DNA of 64,000 bases from NCBI GenBank assembly GCA_013180625.2, contig SNVD02004677.1:124001-188000 (forward strand), written 5' to 3'. The translations under genes and the position numbers were made by a program. Under the pieces are notes generated by a model that searched no databases, was not told where the DNA came from, and saw only the letters and a list, made by a program, of their open reading frames with translations. Numbering within the stretch: the first letter of the stretch is position 1; the number at the start of each line of letters is the position of its first letter. Source of the stretch: Boswellia sacra (Eukaryota; Streptophyta; Magnoliopsida; Sapindales; Burseraceae). This document shows, piece by piece, positions 48,039 to 59,310 of the stretch.

Positions 48039-48443
48039 CTAATTCCACGACGTCCTTGACGCGCTCTCGTCCTTGTAGCGTTGGATGTGCTCGCTAAATT
48101 GCCACAAGGTGTCTTCACGTTCCCAACTTGCCTCACTATTCGGATGGTTTTTCCATCTTACCACGTATTCGGTGTATGGTGGAACTCCCCTCCTTCGTAT
48201 TACTCGATCCGCAAGGATGTATTGTACGTCCTTGTCGAATGCGGTGACTATGGCTGTGGGTGCTCTTTTGGACTCGCTTCGACTTGGATCTTCCTTGTCC
48301 TCATGATAGGGCTTGAGGAAGCTCACATGGAAGACCGGATGGATTTTGAGGTTAGGGGGTAATCGAACCTTGTAGGAGACTTCACCCACTCGCTTGAGAA
48401 TTGGGAAGGGACCTTTATATTTTCGCACCAACCCCTTATGCAC
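48039..48443 (-). pseudogene. Chromovirus F integrase C-terminus and chromodomain
   Basis: 134 open codons. YKGPFPILKRVGEVSYKVRL and HPVFHVSFLKPYHEDKED are the integrase C-terminal region. YVVRWKNHPNSEASWERED near the end is a good chromodomain with the aromatic positions kept, which would direct integration to marked chromatin. It is separated from the core by one in-frame TAG near 48464, so a single nonsense change is the break. Confidence 0.88.
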
Positions 48444-48464
48444 TTTGCGAAGTGATTTGAATTG

Positions 48465-49592
48465 TTAGGGTAGGAGTTTGATAAGTACCAAGTCCCCCTC
48501 TTGGAATGCGAGGTGCCGTCTCTTTGTATCCCCCCATTTCTTCATTCGTTTGGCGGCCTTGTCCAAGCATGCTCTTGTAATATTGGCTTGTTCATGCCAT
48601 TCCTTTGCAAGCTTGTAGGCCGCTGGACTCTTTCCTCCATAGGTTGAGGCTATGGCATGTGGAGTCATTGGTTGTTGTCCCGTCACAATCTCGAAGGGAA
48701 TCTTGCCCGTTGCCTCACTCATTTGGAGATTATAGGAGAATTGGGCAACGTCTAGCAACTTTGCCCAATCATGTTAGTGAGCGCTCACATAATGCCTTAA
48801 GTATAGCTCAAGCAAGGTATTGATGCGCTCAGTTTGCCCATCAGTTTGGGGATGGAAGCTTGTTGAAAAGCTCAAGTTGGTCCCCAACATTTTAAAAAGC
48901 TCTCCCCAAAAGCGTTTCGTGAAGCGAGGGTCATGATCACTCACAATGTTTTGTGGAATACCCCATAGCTTCACTATGTGCTTAAGGAATGCTCGAGCGG
49001 CTTCGTCCGCGGTGCAATCTGTAGAGACGGGTATGAAGGTGGTATATTTGCTAAACCGATCAACTACCACCATTATGCTTCCATACCCTTCAGATTTTGG
49101 CAAGGCTACGATGAAGTCCATCGACACGCTTTACCACGACCTTTCTGCAATAGGTAGGGGTTCAAGCAACCCCGCTGGACGTTGGTGCTCAACCTTGTCT
49201 TGTTGGCACACAAGACAAGTCCTTGCATAGCCCTCCACGTCTTTCCACATTTGAGGCCAATAGTAGGAATCTTGCATGAGTGCAAGGGTTCGTGCCATCC
49301 CTGGGTGACCAGCCCACTTGGAATCATGGCACTCCTTAATGATCTCCTTCTGCAAGTTCCCATGTCTTGGCACGAAGAGGCGATTACCCGTTGTGAGGAG
49401 TAGACCTTCATCATGCCAAAAACGTCGTGTCTTCCCCTCACTTGCCAATTTTAAGAGATTATTGGCTATAGGGTCATGGTTTAGGCCTTGTTTGATGCAA
49501 TCAATGAGCACACTTTGTAGTCGACTTGCACTCAAGGTGGCAAGTTCTGCCTTACGACTTAGGGCATCGGCCACAACATTTGCCTTGCCCAC
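48465..49592 (-). pseudogene. Chromovirus F integrase zinc-binding and catalytic core
   Basis: The zinc-binding part lies at 49592-49131 (HDSKWAGHPGMART, then CLVCQQDKVEHQRPAGLL). The core at 49127-48774 has SMDFIVALPKSEGYG, IVSDHDPRFTKRFWGELF and FHPQTDGQTERIN, giving the D, D, E triad. 48758-48465 (DVAQFSYNLQMSEATG, then FEIVTGQQP) finishes the core. Single stops separate the pieces. Confidence 0.88.
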
Positions 49593-49594
49593 TT

Positions 49595-50926
49595 TATACT
49601 CGAGCCTATAGTCGAATTCCGCTAAGAAATCTTGCCATCATGCTTGCTTGGGGCTCAGCTTCTTTTGTGTTTGGAAGTAGCTTGTGGCCACATTATCAGT
49701 TTTTATGACAAAGTGGGAACCAAGCAAGTAATGTCGCCAAACCCGTAAGCAATGGATGATGGCGGTCATCTCCTTCTCTTGGACCGTGTATCGCCGCTCT
49801 ATGTTATTGAGCTTGCGGCTTTCATAGGCAATGGGGTGTCCTTCTTGCATGAGAACTCCCCCTATGGCAAATTCGGAGGAGTCCGTGTGCATCTCGAATG
49901 GTTTGGTGTGGTCGGGTAACACCAATACCGGTTCTTCACATATTGCCTTCTTCAACCCCTCGAAGGCATGTTGGCATTCTTCGGACCAGTGCCATATGCG
50001 GTTCTTCTTGAGAAGATCCGTGAGGGGGTCGGCTTTGGCTGAGTTACCCTTGATAAACCATCGATAGTAATTCACCAACCCAAGAAAAGATCGTAGCTCT
50101 GATACCTTGGTAGGACGCTCCCATTCTTGAATGGCTTTCACCTTTGCTTCATCCATCATGAGCTTCCCATCCCGTATTTAGTGGTAAAGAACTCTACCTC
50201 TTGTTGAGCAAAGGAACATTTTTCCTTCTTGACATAGAGTTCGTTGTCACAAAGCACTTGGAAGACTTGTTGAAGATGTTGCACATGCTCTTCAAGAGTT
50301 GTGCTATAAATGATGATGTCATCCAAGTAGACTACTACGAACCAATCAAGATGGGGATGGAAGAGCTTGTTCGTAAGGGTATAGAATGTGGCAGGTGCAT
50401 TGGTGAGACCAAATGGCATAACAAGAAATTCATAAGCACCATATCTTGTCACACACGCGGTCTTTGGCTCATCACCCTTGGCAATGCGTACTCGGTAGTA
50501 CCCTAATCTCAAGTCAAGCTTTGTGAAGTATCAAGCCTTCCCAAGTTGGTCAAATAACTCTGTAATGAGTGGAATCGGATACTTGTTCTTGATGGTTACC
50601 TTGTTGAGTGCCCGATAGTCAATACACATGCGGAGGGATCCATCCTTCTTCTTTTGGAAAAGGACGGGTGCACCGTATAGAGCTTTTGAGGGCTGGATGT
50701 ACCCTGCATCGAGCAAGTCTTGGAGTTGTTTCTTCAACTCTGCAAGTTCAAGTGGAGCCATGTGGTAAGGCGCCATGCCTGGAGGCTTGGCACCGGTCTC
50801 CAACTTAATTTGGTGATCCACTTCCCGTTGTGGAGGCAACTTCTTTGGAAGTTCTTGGGGCATCACATCCTTATAATTCTCAAGGATGGTTTGAACTTGC
50901 CTTGGCAATGGCAACGTCCTCACCAT
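49595..50926 (-). pseudogene. Chromovirus F reverse transcriptase and RNase H
   Basis: [42 protein letters not shown], then (50512-50156) FLVMPFGLTNAPATF and an intact catalytic box VVYLDDIIIYS. RNase H (50159-49638) has [36 protein letters not shown] and VIKTDN. The breaks are a stop near 50515-50530 and a frameshift at about 50156-50159. Confidence 0.9.
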
Positions 50927-50984
50927 TGTTTAGTTCTCGAACAGTGGCAAGAAAACTTGAATCGATCTTCATTCCCCATTTGAA

Positions 50985-51540
50985 TTATAGTACGGTTAGC
51001 ATCTTGCTTTCAACCTTCACTACACGTTCTGCCATGACCGTGCATGCATGACACCCATCGAGTATGTTGAGGGAGTTAGAAGATGGTATGGGGAAAGCAT
51101 GGACTTTGTTGAAGAATTCCATGCCAAGCACTACTTGAAAATCATCCATGAGAATGATGGAGAAATCAAGCTTACCGTTCCATGTGCCAAGTTGCACCGT
51201 CGTTGCCTTGGACACTCCTAATATTGCCATGGTGGGTGAGTTTACCGCCTTGATGGTACCTCCTCCATTGACATATCTGAGGCCTAACCGTTTGGCCTCT
51301 TCTTCGAAAAAGAAGTTGTGCGTGGCTCCCATATCGAGCATCGCACGCACGTCCTTGCCGTTGATGGTGGCACTCACATACATGAGACCCTTTTGCATAT
51401 GTGTGGGTCTCTTGAGTGCGCCAATTATGCGGAGAGAACCCATCCCCGTTTGAGGCTCCTTATTTTGTACGCCCTCTTGTTGAACGGCTAGGGCGTTGAG
51501 AGCCTTCCTCTTTGGGCAATCCCGCACCCAATGAGGACCA
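50985..51540 (-). pseudogene. Chromovirus F zinc knuckle and aspartic protease
   Basis: 180 open codons from 51527. It begins at the end of a zinc knuckle (MRDCPKRK), then VRAMLDMGATHNFFFEEEA, with DMG in place of the protease DSG or DTG, and FQVVLGMEFFNKVHAF. Just upstream in another frame lies the rest of the knuckle. Confidence 0.83.
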
Positions 51541-52645
51541 TCACAAATGAAGCAAGGACTTTTAGGTTTATGGGCATCGGACTTACCTTTATTAGGTGTG
51601 TCGCACTTGTCTCCCCCGGATGGTTCACGTGCACCACCTTCCTTTCAAGTATGGTCTTTCTTGGTATTCCGCTCTCCCCCACCTTTACTGTGATTGGCCT
51701 TCCTCTCTTTCGATTGGGATGAGTAGTCTACGAGGGATTCGGCCACGGCTATAGCGTCATCAAGATTTTGCACGCTGCGCCTTTCGAGCTCAACCCTCGC
51801 CCAATCTTTTAACCCGTCGAGGAAGTAGAAGAGAGAATCTTTTTTGGACATACCTTCGATTTCAAGGATTATAGTGGTAAGATCCTTGATGTACTCTCGA
51901 ATGGTGTTGCTTTGCTTCAATCGGCGAAGGCGACCCCTTGTCTCCTTCTCGACATTGCTAGGAGAGAAATGCTTCCGCAGTTCTCTCTTAAAATCCTCCC
52001 ATGTATGAAGGGAGATGATGCCTTTGCCCGCGTCGCCATGCTTACGATGCCACCAGAATTAGGCTGTATCTCGTAGGAATGTGGGTGCAATGCCGATCCT
52101 CGAAGCATCATCATTGACACGTTTGGCTTCGAAGTATTGCTCCAAGCCGAATAAGAAGTTCTCCACTTCTGTGGCGTTGCGAGTGCCATTGTATGTGGTA
52201 GGAGTAGGCACGTGCATGGTGCTTAGCCCACTTGGGTAAGACGGATTAGCACGGTCACATTGATGCTTCTCCCATTCAGTGCGAGATTCCTCCACATCTG
52301 CACGAATTGCTCGTAACTCATGTTCCACAAAGGTCCGCAAGCCGATGAGCTTTCGTGTAATGTTGTGTAACTCCTTTTCATAGGCGTTACTAAACTCAAG
52401 GATGTTGGACTTTGTTGCTTGAGTTATCTCTCCATAATCCATCTCTAGGCCTTCAAGACGGTCGGAGAGGCCCTCAATTGCATTGTCCATCCCCGAGATA
52501 GCTTGCTCTAAGTTAGCAACACGAGGCTCTAAAGACTCCGAGGGTGGAGCTTTGACTTACCTCATTTTCCTTGTTGGCGTGGTTGAACTTGCTCCTCTCG
52601 TCCACGAACTTGCTCCTCCATGGTCACTTCAAGGTTGGATGCCAT
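51488..52645 (-). pseudogene. Chromovirus F gag
   Basis: The likely start is the ATG at 52645 (MASNLEVTMEEQVRGREEQ). After a frame break it continues at 52490 (MDNAIEGLSDRLEGLEMD), through PTPTTYNGTRNATEVENFLF, to a stop at about 52058. It resumes (51920-51645) with IREYIKDLTTIILEIEGMS and VELERRSVQNLDDAIAVAES. The capsid fold is clear, but three or so breaks prevent translation. Confidence 0.82.
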
Positions 52646-52664
52646 GCTCATGTGCTCGAACTGT

Positions 52665-53194
52665 GCTCTGATACCAACTGTCACGAGCTTAGAGGTTTGC
52701 GTAGCACGCTCATGCGGCACTTAGGCAACCTGACTCTAAAAGTTGCTAAGTAAGCCTTAATGCTAGTCTTCTCGCTCAAGGAGAAGGAAGGACCGTTGAG
52801 CCAAAGAGCCTGTAGGCAAAGAAGAGAAGAGATGGAGACAAGTATTGCTAAGCAAAAGAGCTTGTATTACACTAGAAAGCTTGCTTACAACTTATGTGTG
52901 GATTTCTGTGGATTCTTGTGGATGATTTACAAATGAGCTTGGAGGGGTTTATATAGTGAACCACCTCTCAAATGAATGGCCTAGATCTAATGCATCTAAG
53001 GGTCCTAATTCACTATCTAGAATGATCTACTAGAATTTACATAAATAGATAAGTACAAAGAGAATATTCTTATCTTATCCTATCTTGTTAGAGTATTCTA
53101 GAAGATGGGCTTGGGCTTACAACTTTCTAGAAGCCAGGCTAAGCCTTACACATAAATGGACCATTCTAGCAAGTAAATTGGGCGGGCCATAACA
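52665..53194 (-). repeat. 5' LTR of chromovirus F with primer-binding site
   Basis: The LTR is 52679-53194. In minus orientation it is followed by GTTGGTATCAGAGC (52678-52665), an exact tRNA-Met primer-binding site. Confidence 0.93.
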
Positions 53195-53284
53195 CTATGC
53201 TTATAAGATCTTAGTCCCGAAAGCTATTCCACGCACTTGAAGTGTTCAAATTTGGCACTGGGTTTGTACAATCGGTATCAAAGC

Positions 53285-53472
53285 TTAAGTTTCTCTACTA
53301 GTGAGCGACTAAGGTACTCAATTAATTTTGCTTTCAGTATTAATAACATATTAGATGATGTGGCATTAGGGTTTTCTCGTTGAGCACATGCGATTCATGA
53401 GATGTGATGAATGATATTGTGTTGTGTGCTGTTAGACCTTGGCCATAGAGTTTTATTTGTATTTTTTGTTCA
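53285..53472. other. Remnant internal leader of the long-LTR element
   Basis: About 190 bp after the primer-binding site, noncoding, then lost at the fold-back repeat. Confidence 0.4.
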
Positions 53473-53842
53473 AGGGTATGTAATCTTTGAAGGGTGGCCT
53501 ATATGCCATATAATTATAGGTCATACTATGGTAATATTGATATACTGGTACATTAATTTTTAAATTTATGTAATAGTTGTAAATGAATGTATAAAAGTTG
53601 TAAATCAGTATGTAAAAGTTGTAAATATAACTTTTATATACTCATTTTACAACTTCTTTAAAATGAGTGTGTAGAAGTTGCAAATGAGTATATAAAAGTT
53701 ATATTTACAACTCTTAAACACACTCATTTGCAACTTTTATATACTCATTTATAACTTCTACACACTCATTTGCAACTTTTACTCAATTTTAAAAATTGAC
53801 GTACCAGTATATCAGCTGTAAGCCACACCCTATAGTTACCCT
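53473..53842. repeat. Fold-back inverted repeat with inner tandem modules
   Basis: The left arm has AGGGTGGCCTATATGCC and GATATACTGGTACATTAATT. The right arm, read inward, has AGGGTGTGGCTTACAGC and GATATACTGGTACGTCAATT. Between them AGTTGTAAATGAGTATATAA-like modules occur several times in both orientations. The whole 370 bp could fold into a hairpin. No target duplication was found. Confidence 0.65.
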
Positions 53843-53919
53843 CTATGTTTGTTTATTTTTTTTTATTGATTTAGTTTATGTAATTTTTGTATAAAATTAG
53901 ATTGTATATGATGTATATT

Positions 53920-55692
53920 TGTTAGCCCTAAGGCTATATGATAATTTTGATGATAACAATACACATTGATTCATTGAGTTTACTAACATGTTTATTTATG
54001 TGCAAGAGTAAGATCATTGAAATAATTATAAAATCAATAAGAGACTTATTAAAATAAAGTGTTGAAGCTAAGGAGAAGACTACATGTTAAAGGCACCAAA
54101 GTTTAAGAACGAGGATTGACTCAAGGAATGTGATACATGAGCAATGTTCAATCAATTAGTCATATATATCTCCATAGAGGTCCAAATAACGTAATTCTTG
54201 AGCCTTTGGAAAGCTTACTCAATTTATAACACTTCATATGTTTCAAAAAAATTTAAATTTTAAGTGCAAGGTTGTCCAAATCCTCATAAAAGTTGAAAGA
54301 CAAGTGGAAGTAGCTGATATGAGCATCGAATACTCTTTTGGATATATCTTGAGCTAGAAATATCAAACTGACTTGATTCTTATGGCATTAGAAAGATGAC
54401 TTAATGAGGAACATTTCATATGTTTTGAAGAGATTCAAATTTCAAATGGAAGGCAGACATAATTGACATGCAATTCGGTGGACTGACATAGAGAAGAAAA
54501 ATTAACTCATATGAGCACCGAATAATGTTTTATCCATATCTTAAGATAGAGATATCAAAATGCTTTGATTCTTAATGTTTTGGAAAGCTTATTCAAATAT
54601 TCAGATCTTTTATGTTTTAAAAAATTCAAATTTCAAACAGAAGGCTGACAGAATTAACATGCAATTCGGTGGACTGACACAAGGAAGAAAAATCAAGTCA
54701 CATGAGTATCGAATGGTGTTTTGGCCATATCTTGAGCTACAAATATCCAAATGACTTGGTTCTTGATGCGTTGGAAAGCTTATTCAATTTTGCAGATTTC
54801 AAATTACAAACAGAACATTGACAAAAATGATAGAAAAATTACGGTTTTTATGGTGGGTAGAAAATTTGGAGTTGGTGTCTTCACTTGAATTAGTTCATCT
54901 CATTTGCCTATAAAAGGAGCCCTTCTCCCATGCATTCAGCAAGAAGAAGAGACAAGAATCTATCAAGCCAAAAATAAGAGAAATATCAAGTTTAGAGAGC
55001 TTTTATATTCTTTATCTACTCTTTGAAGAGAGTTATACTTTTGTTGTAAAAATTTTCTTTCTTCTTGTATTGTGGTGAGAGAGAGATCTTCTTGTAAAGG
55101 ATAAAAGTTATCCTTGAGAGAACTCTTGGTGTGGTGTTATCAAGAGTTGAAGGAAGAAGCCTTGGTGAGGTTGTTCATCAAGAAGAACTCTTGGTGTGGT
55201 GTTATCAAGAGTTGAAGGAAGTTGCCTTGGTGAGGTTGTTCATCAAGAAGAACTCTTGGTGTGGTGTTATCAAGGGTTGAAGGAAGTTGCCTTGGTGAGG
55301 TTGTTCATCAAGAAGAACTCTTGGTGTGGTGTTATCAAGAGTTGGAAGAAAAAGTCTTGGTGAGGTTGTTCATCAAGCAAGTTGTAAAGATTCTACAACT
55401 TAGTGGAAAGCTTAGCTCGTGGAGCTAGGAGCCAGTGGACGTAGGCAAGGTTTGCCGAACCACGTAAATTGAGTTTGCACTCTCTCTATCCCTATACTCT
55501 TTATATTTACTTACACTTGTGATTGTTCTTTATTGCTATTCTCTTGATTGCATTCTATTTTCATCTTCTTCACCTTTATTCTCAAAGAAATAGTTAAATA
55601 ATTCTGATCTTTCAAGAAAAGTTTTCTAAATTCGTTTTTATAAATAAAAACCCAATTCACCCTCCTCTTGGGTTGCCATACCTGGGTCAACA
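53920..55692 (+). mobile_element. Solo LTR, 1.77 kb
   Basis: It begins TGTTAGCCC and ends GGGTCAACA, with an exact ATATT duplication on both sides (53915-53919 and 55693-55697). A TATA-like CCTATAAAAGG is near 54909. The downstream part carries a 65-bp tandem array and the motif ACGTAGGCAAGGTTTGCCGA, which I associate with U5 regions of plant copia LTRs. No internal domain exists, so it arose by LTR-LTR recombination. Confidence 0.88.
55120..55379 (+). repeat. Four 65-bp tandem units
   Basis: Units start at 55120, 55185, 55250 and 55315. Each holds AACTCTTGGTGTGGTGTTAT, CAAGRGTTGAAGGAAG and CTTGGTGAGGTTGTTCATCA. The units differ only slightly, the last most. They lie downstream of the TATA-like site, so they would be transcribed. 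Confidence 0.95.
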
Positions 55693-56898
55693 ATATTGAT
55701 GACGTAAAATTACAAAAATTTTGATGGAGATCAAAGGAGCATGGAGGCCAAATCAACAAAGCATGGTAGCTAGGGTTTCAAGCACAAGAGTTGTGCACCA
55801 AAAAACCTAGCCCTAGGGTTTCACATGAACATGCATGGGTTTGCCCTTTCCCTAACCTTATCCACTGAGTCCCGAGCAGGGTTTAGGCCATGATTATGAT
55901 TAGGTGTGAGCGTTGGGTGGTGGGCCTCATGTATTGGGCCTAAAAGTCATTGAAACATGAAGCCTAGGGTCCCAAAGCTATGGCTTGCATTTTTGAACAT
56001 GGGATTTTTCTTGGAGGTGATGGAAAGCCCTACAATGGTTCTAGGATTTACTAATTTGATGGGCCTAAGGGTTTCTTGGATTGCCCTAAGCCAAATCAAA
56101 TTAGCCTAAGCTTAAGTGTGGTGAAGTCCAAAGTGCATGGATTTTATTGTTTTAGGTCTATTGGGTGTTGATCTATGGGCCTAGCTTGGTGGTTTATCAC
56201 TAAAATTGGGTCTAATAGGCTGTTTTATGATGCATAATTGCCAAGCAATGAACAAAACCATGGTTTTAGGCTTCATAGGTTCACTCAAACTCAAACCTAA
56301 GTTGGTTCCAAGTTGTTTCACCTGATGGCCTTAGTTTATTTTGAAACTTGGTCCCATGAGAGTGCAATTGATTTATTGGGTAGTATCCTATCTTGTCAAT
56401 ATTGTTTTGCGGTTTAATAGTCCAAAGGTGCCAAATTTGGAGTTTTATAGCCCATAAAATCAAAGTCATAGCCTATAAGGGTGAAACTACAAATCTAAAA
56501 ACATTCTAGATCTGTAGGGTGTCTATGAAAATTTTTAGAGTTTCTAGACAGCTTCAAAACAATTTACTAAACACTGAAATTTTCAATTTTATGAATTTTA
56601 AATTTTTTTTGGAACTAATGGACATATACTAACACAAAGGACATACCAAGAAGACATAACAAGAGCTCATTGAAATATTTTAGGAGAAGGCCTTGTGTTA
56701 ATACTACACGTATGCTTTATTGTATAATTATTTTATTTAAGTGTTAAATGAAATAGTGACATGTCACATGCCATATAGAGAAAAGGAAATACCACATCAT
56801 GTATTATAACATGTCCATGCATTCATGTATAAATATATAAATAAAATTGCTTAAAATTAATAAGATTAATTAAAAGTAATAAGGTGATTTTTATATAT
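55693..56898. other. Noncoding sequence between two LTRs
   Basis: No gene is recognised. GGGCCTA, AGCCTAGGGT and TAGCCTAAG words recur, typical of decayed retrotransposon noncoding DNA. Confidence 0.4.
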
Positions 56899-58163
56899 TG
56901 ACACATCCGAAAAAGGATTACCTCCCAAGTATAGGAGTGTCTAAGTAATAAACCTGGTGAGACCGGGGTCGATCCACGAGGAAGGAAATTTTAGCGCTAC
57001 AAACTATAAAGTAAGTAAATATGATATGGATGATTCAAAGAGATGACAAGATAATATCAACAAATATAGGTAAGAACAAGTTCGTAAACAATAAATGAGA
57101 ATCACACAAGAGAAATCAACACAATAATAATGAAAGCTAAGGTTAGGGAATCCGACCTTGATATTTCAAATAAGGATAAACAACCCATTTTAGTTATATG
57201 AATTATACTTGCTTCGTTACCAATATTTATACCACTTCTTGTAAATGGGTTCAAGCATCCAATGTGCCAAGGATTGTCGACAATAGATCAAGGCCTCCAC
57301 TTTACGAGTGGTGTCAAGATTGATTAGAGAAATAAATATAAATCATATAAACAACACAAGATTATGATTATTAAGCACATATTAAAGGGTTAGAGAATCC
57401 TTACTCTCATATCAAGGGTTTCACCCTTTCACCTTAGTAAGAGAGAAATTAGAAAGACATTATAAAAGAAAGGAGACAAATTGCAAGAAAAAGAAGATTT
57501 ATTAATAGCATAAAAACACAAGAGAGAAACACAATACAAGATCCTAGCAAGGCCAAGATGCCCTAATGGGTCACAAGGCACCTCTATTTATAGATACATT
57601 TAGGGGCAAACTTGTCAAATTACAAAGGAATAATTGTCAAATATTAGATGCACCAACTTTGACAATTGGGATAATTAGGTGAACCGACTTTGACCACCAA
57701 TTTTGACATTGAAGTATTGAGAATTTTAATCATATGTCTTCATGAAAGTCGTATATATTTCTCTCAGCTTTCTTGAACATCTTGATTTATACAATTCGGA
57801 TACGTATCTTGAGAGATATGGTCAAAATACTGAGGCATGGTCAGGCTGGGCCAAAACTGCTGATGGGTTCACTTCAAGCCCATTTTTGGTCCACTACGAG
57901 CCCGAATTTGATGATTCTTGTGAAATATAATCTTGTAGATAATTTAATCTGCTTTCCAAAACATTAAGATTTGCATGATTCTGATCTATAAATAGAATGT
58001 TATGCCCATTTTACCAAACTTGAAATAAAACCAAAATTAAGAGAAAGTTAATTCCAAAGATGCAAAGACTAAAAATATGCTTAAGTTGATGAATTTAATG
58101 ACACTATTAATGCAATATGATAAACTAAACTCTTATTAAGTATACATATTTAAGTGTCCATCA
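56899..58163 (-). repeat. 3' LTR of element G
   Basis: TGACACATCC at 56899 to GTGTCCATCA at 58163 (plus view), with the polypurine tract of the minus strand directly outside at 58164. The partner LTR is off the window, so the outer border is inferred from TG/CA ends only. Confidence 0.68.
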
Positions 58164-58454
58164 CACCCCCCAACCAGCTTATTGCTAGTCCCTAGCAATT
58201 AAAGCGTTATTATTTAGAAGTGATGTATAGAATTTTACATCCAAGGTGGTCATTATTACACTCTTCTTGATTTTATCCAAATAAACAAACTCTCAACCGA
58301 TTTTTTTTAAATGACTCATGTACCCTTCAGTCAAGATATCAATAAACCTTCTTTTTGCGCTCAGTCGACACATGACTATGGGGCTTATTAGAAAGAAGCC
58401 ATATCGGTTCTAATATTTGTTAAGGCTAACAACTGTAGGTTAGGGGCATTCATT

Positions 58455-58461
<7 letters not shown>

Positions 58462-58540
<79 letters not shown>

Positions 58541-58552
58541 ATATATATATAT
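58462..58552. repeat. (TA)n/(GTAT)n microsatellite
   Basis: A long TA run, then GTATGTATGTATGTATGTAT, then TA again. Simple repeat inside the noncoding part of element G. Confidence 0.95.
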
Positions 58553-58579
58553 GTTTTCTTTTTGAAAGAATGCATCTTT

Positions 58580-58860
58580 AACCTATGTAGCGAGCCTTAG
58601 GCTAATGACTCCCAGACCAGTTGGCCTTAGGGCATTAGGTGTTAAGACACCCCTTCGAGCTTAACGACTCGGGTTGCCGATGCTTTATTTTTGCTTAGAA
58701 GCTTGTGGGTAGTGCAATGTTCAATCCCATTAAGCTTTTTCCTTAATCCATGTAGCGAGCTTTGGGCCAATAGCTCCCAAACCAGTTGGTCTTAGGGTAT
58801 TAGGTGTTGAGGAACCCCTCGGGCTTAATTGCTCGAATTAAGGAGGCTACGAGACCAAAC
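58580..58860 (-). repeat. Two-copy tandem repeat of about 165 bp in element G
   Basis: Copy 1 (58580-58742) and copy 2 (58743-58860, partial) share ATGTAGCGAGC, CCAGTTGG and TATTAGGTGTTRAG words with about 80 percent identity by eye. Noncoding repeats before the 3' LTR are usual in Tat-lineage elements. Confidence 0.75.
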
Positions 58861-58865
58861 TTATC

Positions 58866-58965
58866 CACAATTGCTTTCTCTTCTTCTCTTCTTTTTTTTC
58901 ACTTTTTTTTTTGCTTTTTTTCTTTTGCTTTTTTTTTTTTTACTTTTCCTTTCCTTTTGTTGTTA
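58866..58965 (-). repeat. Polypyrimidine (minus-strand polypurine) run
   Basis: Almost only C and T on plus for about 100 bases, including CTTTTTTTTTT blocks. It may act as an extra second-strand primer or be simple low complexity. Confidence 0.7.
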
Positions 58966-59310
58966 TCCTAAACAAAACAAAAGAACTCAAATATTGCAAC
59001 ATTTCATTTCGCCATCCACAATCATGCATCAAGGTATGTGTGTGTGTGAAGAAAGGTTCATGAATACTTGCTTAACGAGTACATAAGCAAACAATTTATT
59101 AAATGATAAGGTTGTGAGAGTTCATAGATTTGAATAATTAAAAGTGAAATGAATAAAACCTCCTTGTTATAAAATTCAAAAATCAAAACTAAATAATATC
59201 AAGTTAACTAAAATGACTCCTAAAAAATGCAAAATCAAAACAAAATGAAAAATTGGTTAGAGTATGTTTCAAAAGTTCAAACTGGCCTTCCCTACTCTGC
59301 CATTCCTGAC

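Larger units (their letters stand above)
47513..53194 (-). mobile_element. Ty3/gypsy chromovirus F, antisense, nearly complete
   Basis: LTRs at 47513-48027 and 52679-53194 enclose gag, protease, RT, RNase H, integrase and a chromodomain in minus orientation. The flanks share CTAT (47509-47512 and 53195-53198). By eye the LTRs differ at about 20 positions and one indel in 515, nearly all transitions, making it the youngest two-LTR element in the window. Only a few stops and frameshifts interrupt the polyprotein. Confidence 0.93.
45812..53270 (+). repeat. Long sense LTR, interrupted by chromovirus F
   Basis: The right part ends TTTGTACA at 53270, followed by a primer-binding site (CGGTATCAAAGC, 53273-53284), so an LTR ends there. 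The left part begins TGGTGCTAG at 45812 after the TA run and continues to 47512. Removing the nested element (47513-53194) gives about 1.77 kb. Only about 200 bp of internal sequence follows and no second LTR is seen. The start is inferred, and the TA repeat hides any target duplication. Confidence 0.55.

Noticed and set aside
48081..51722. Many plus-strand frames of 60-101 codons
   Set aside because: They are antisense shadows of the chromovirus F gag-pol frames.
55120..55379. Regular 65-bp repeats resembling a CRISPR array
   Set aside because: The units are contiguous with no unique spacers, lie inside a plant LTR, and the window is eukaryotic.
58829..59086. Phe/Leu-rich open frame suggesting a membrane peptide
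   Set aside because: It is produced by the polypyrimidine run in element G noncoding DNA.
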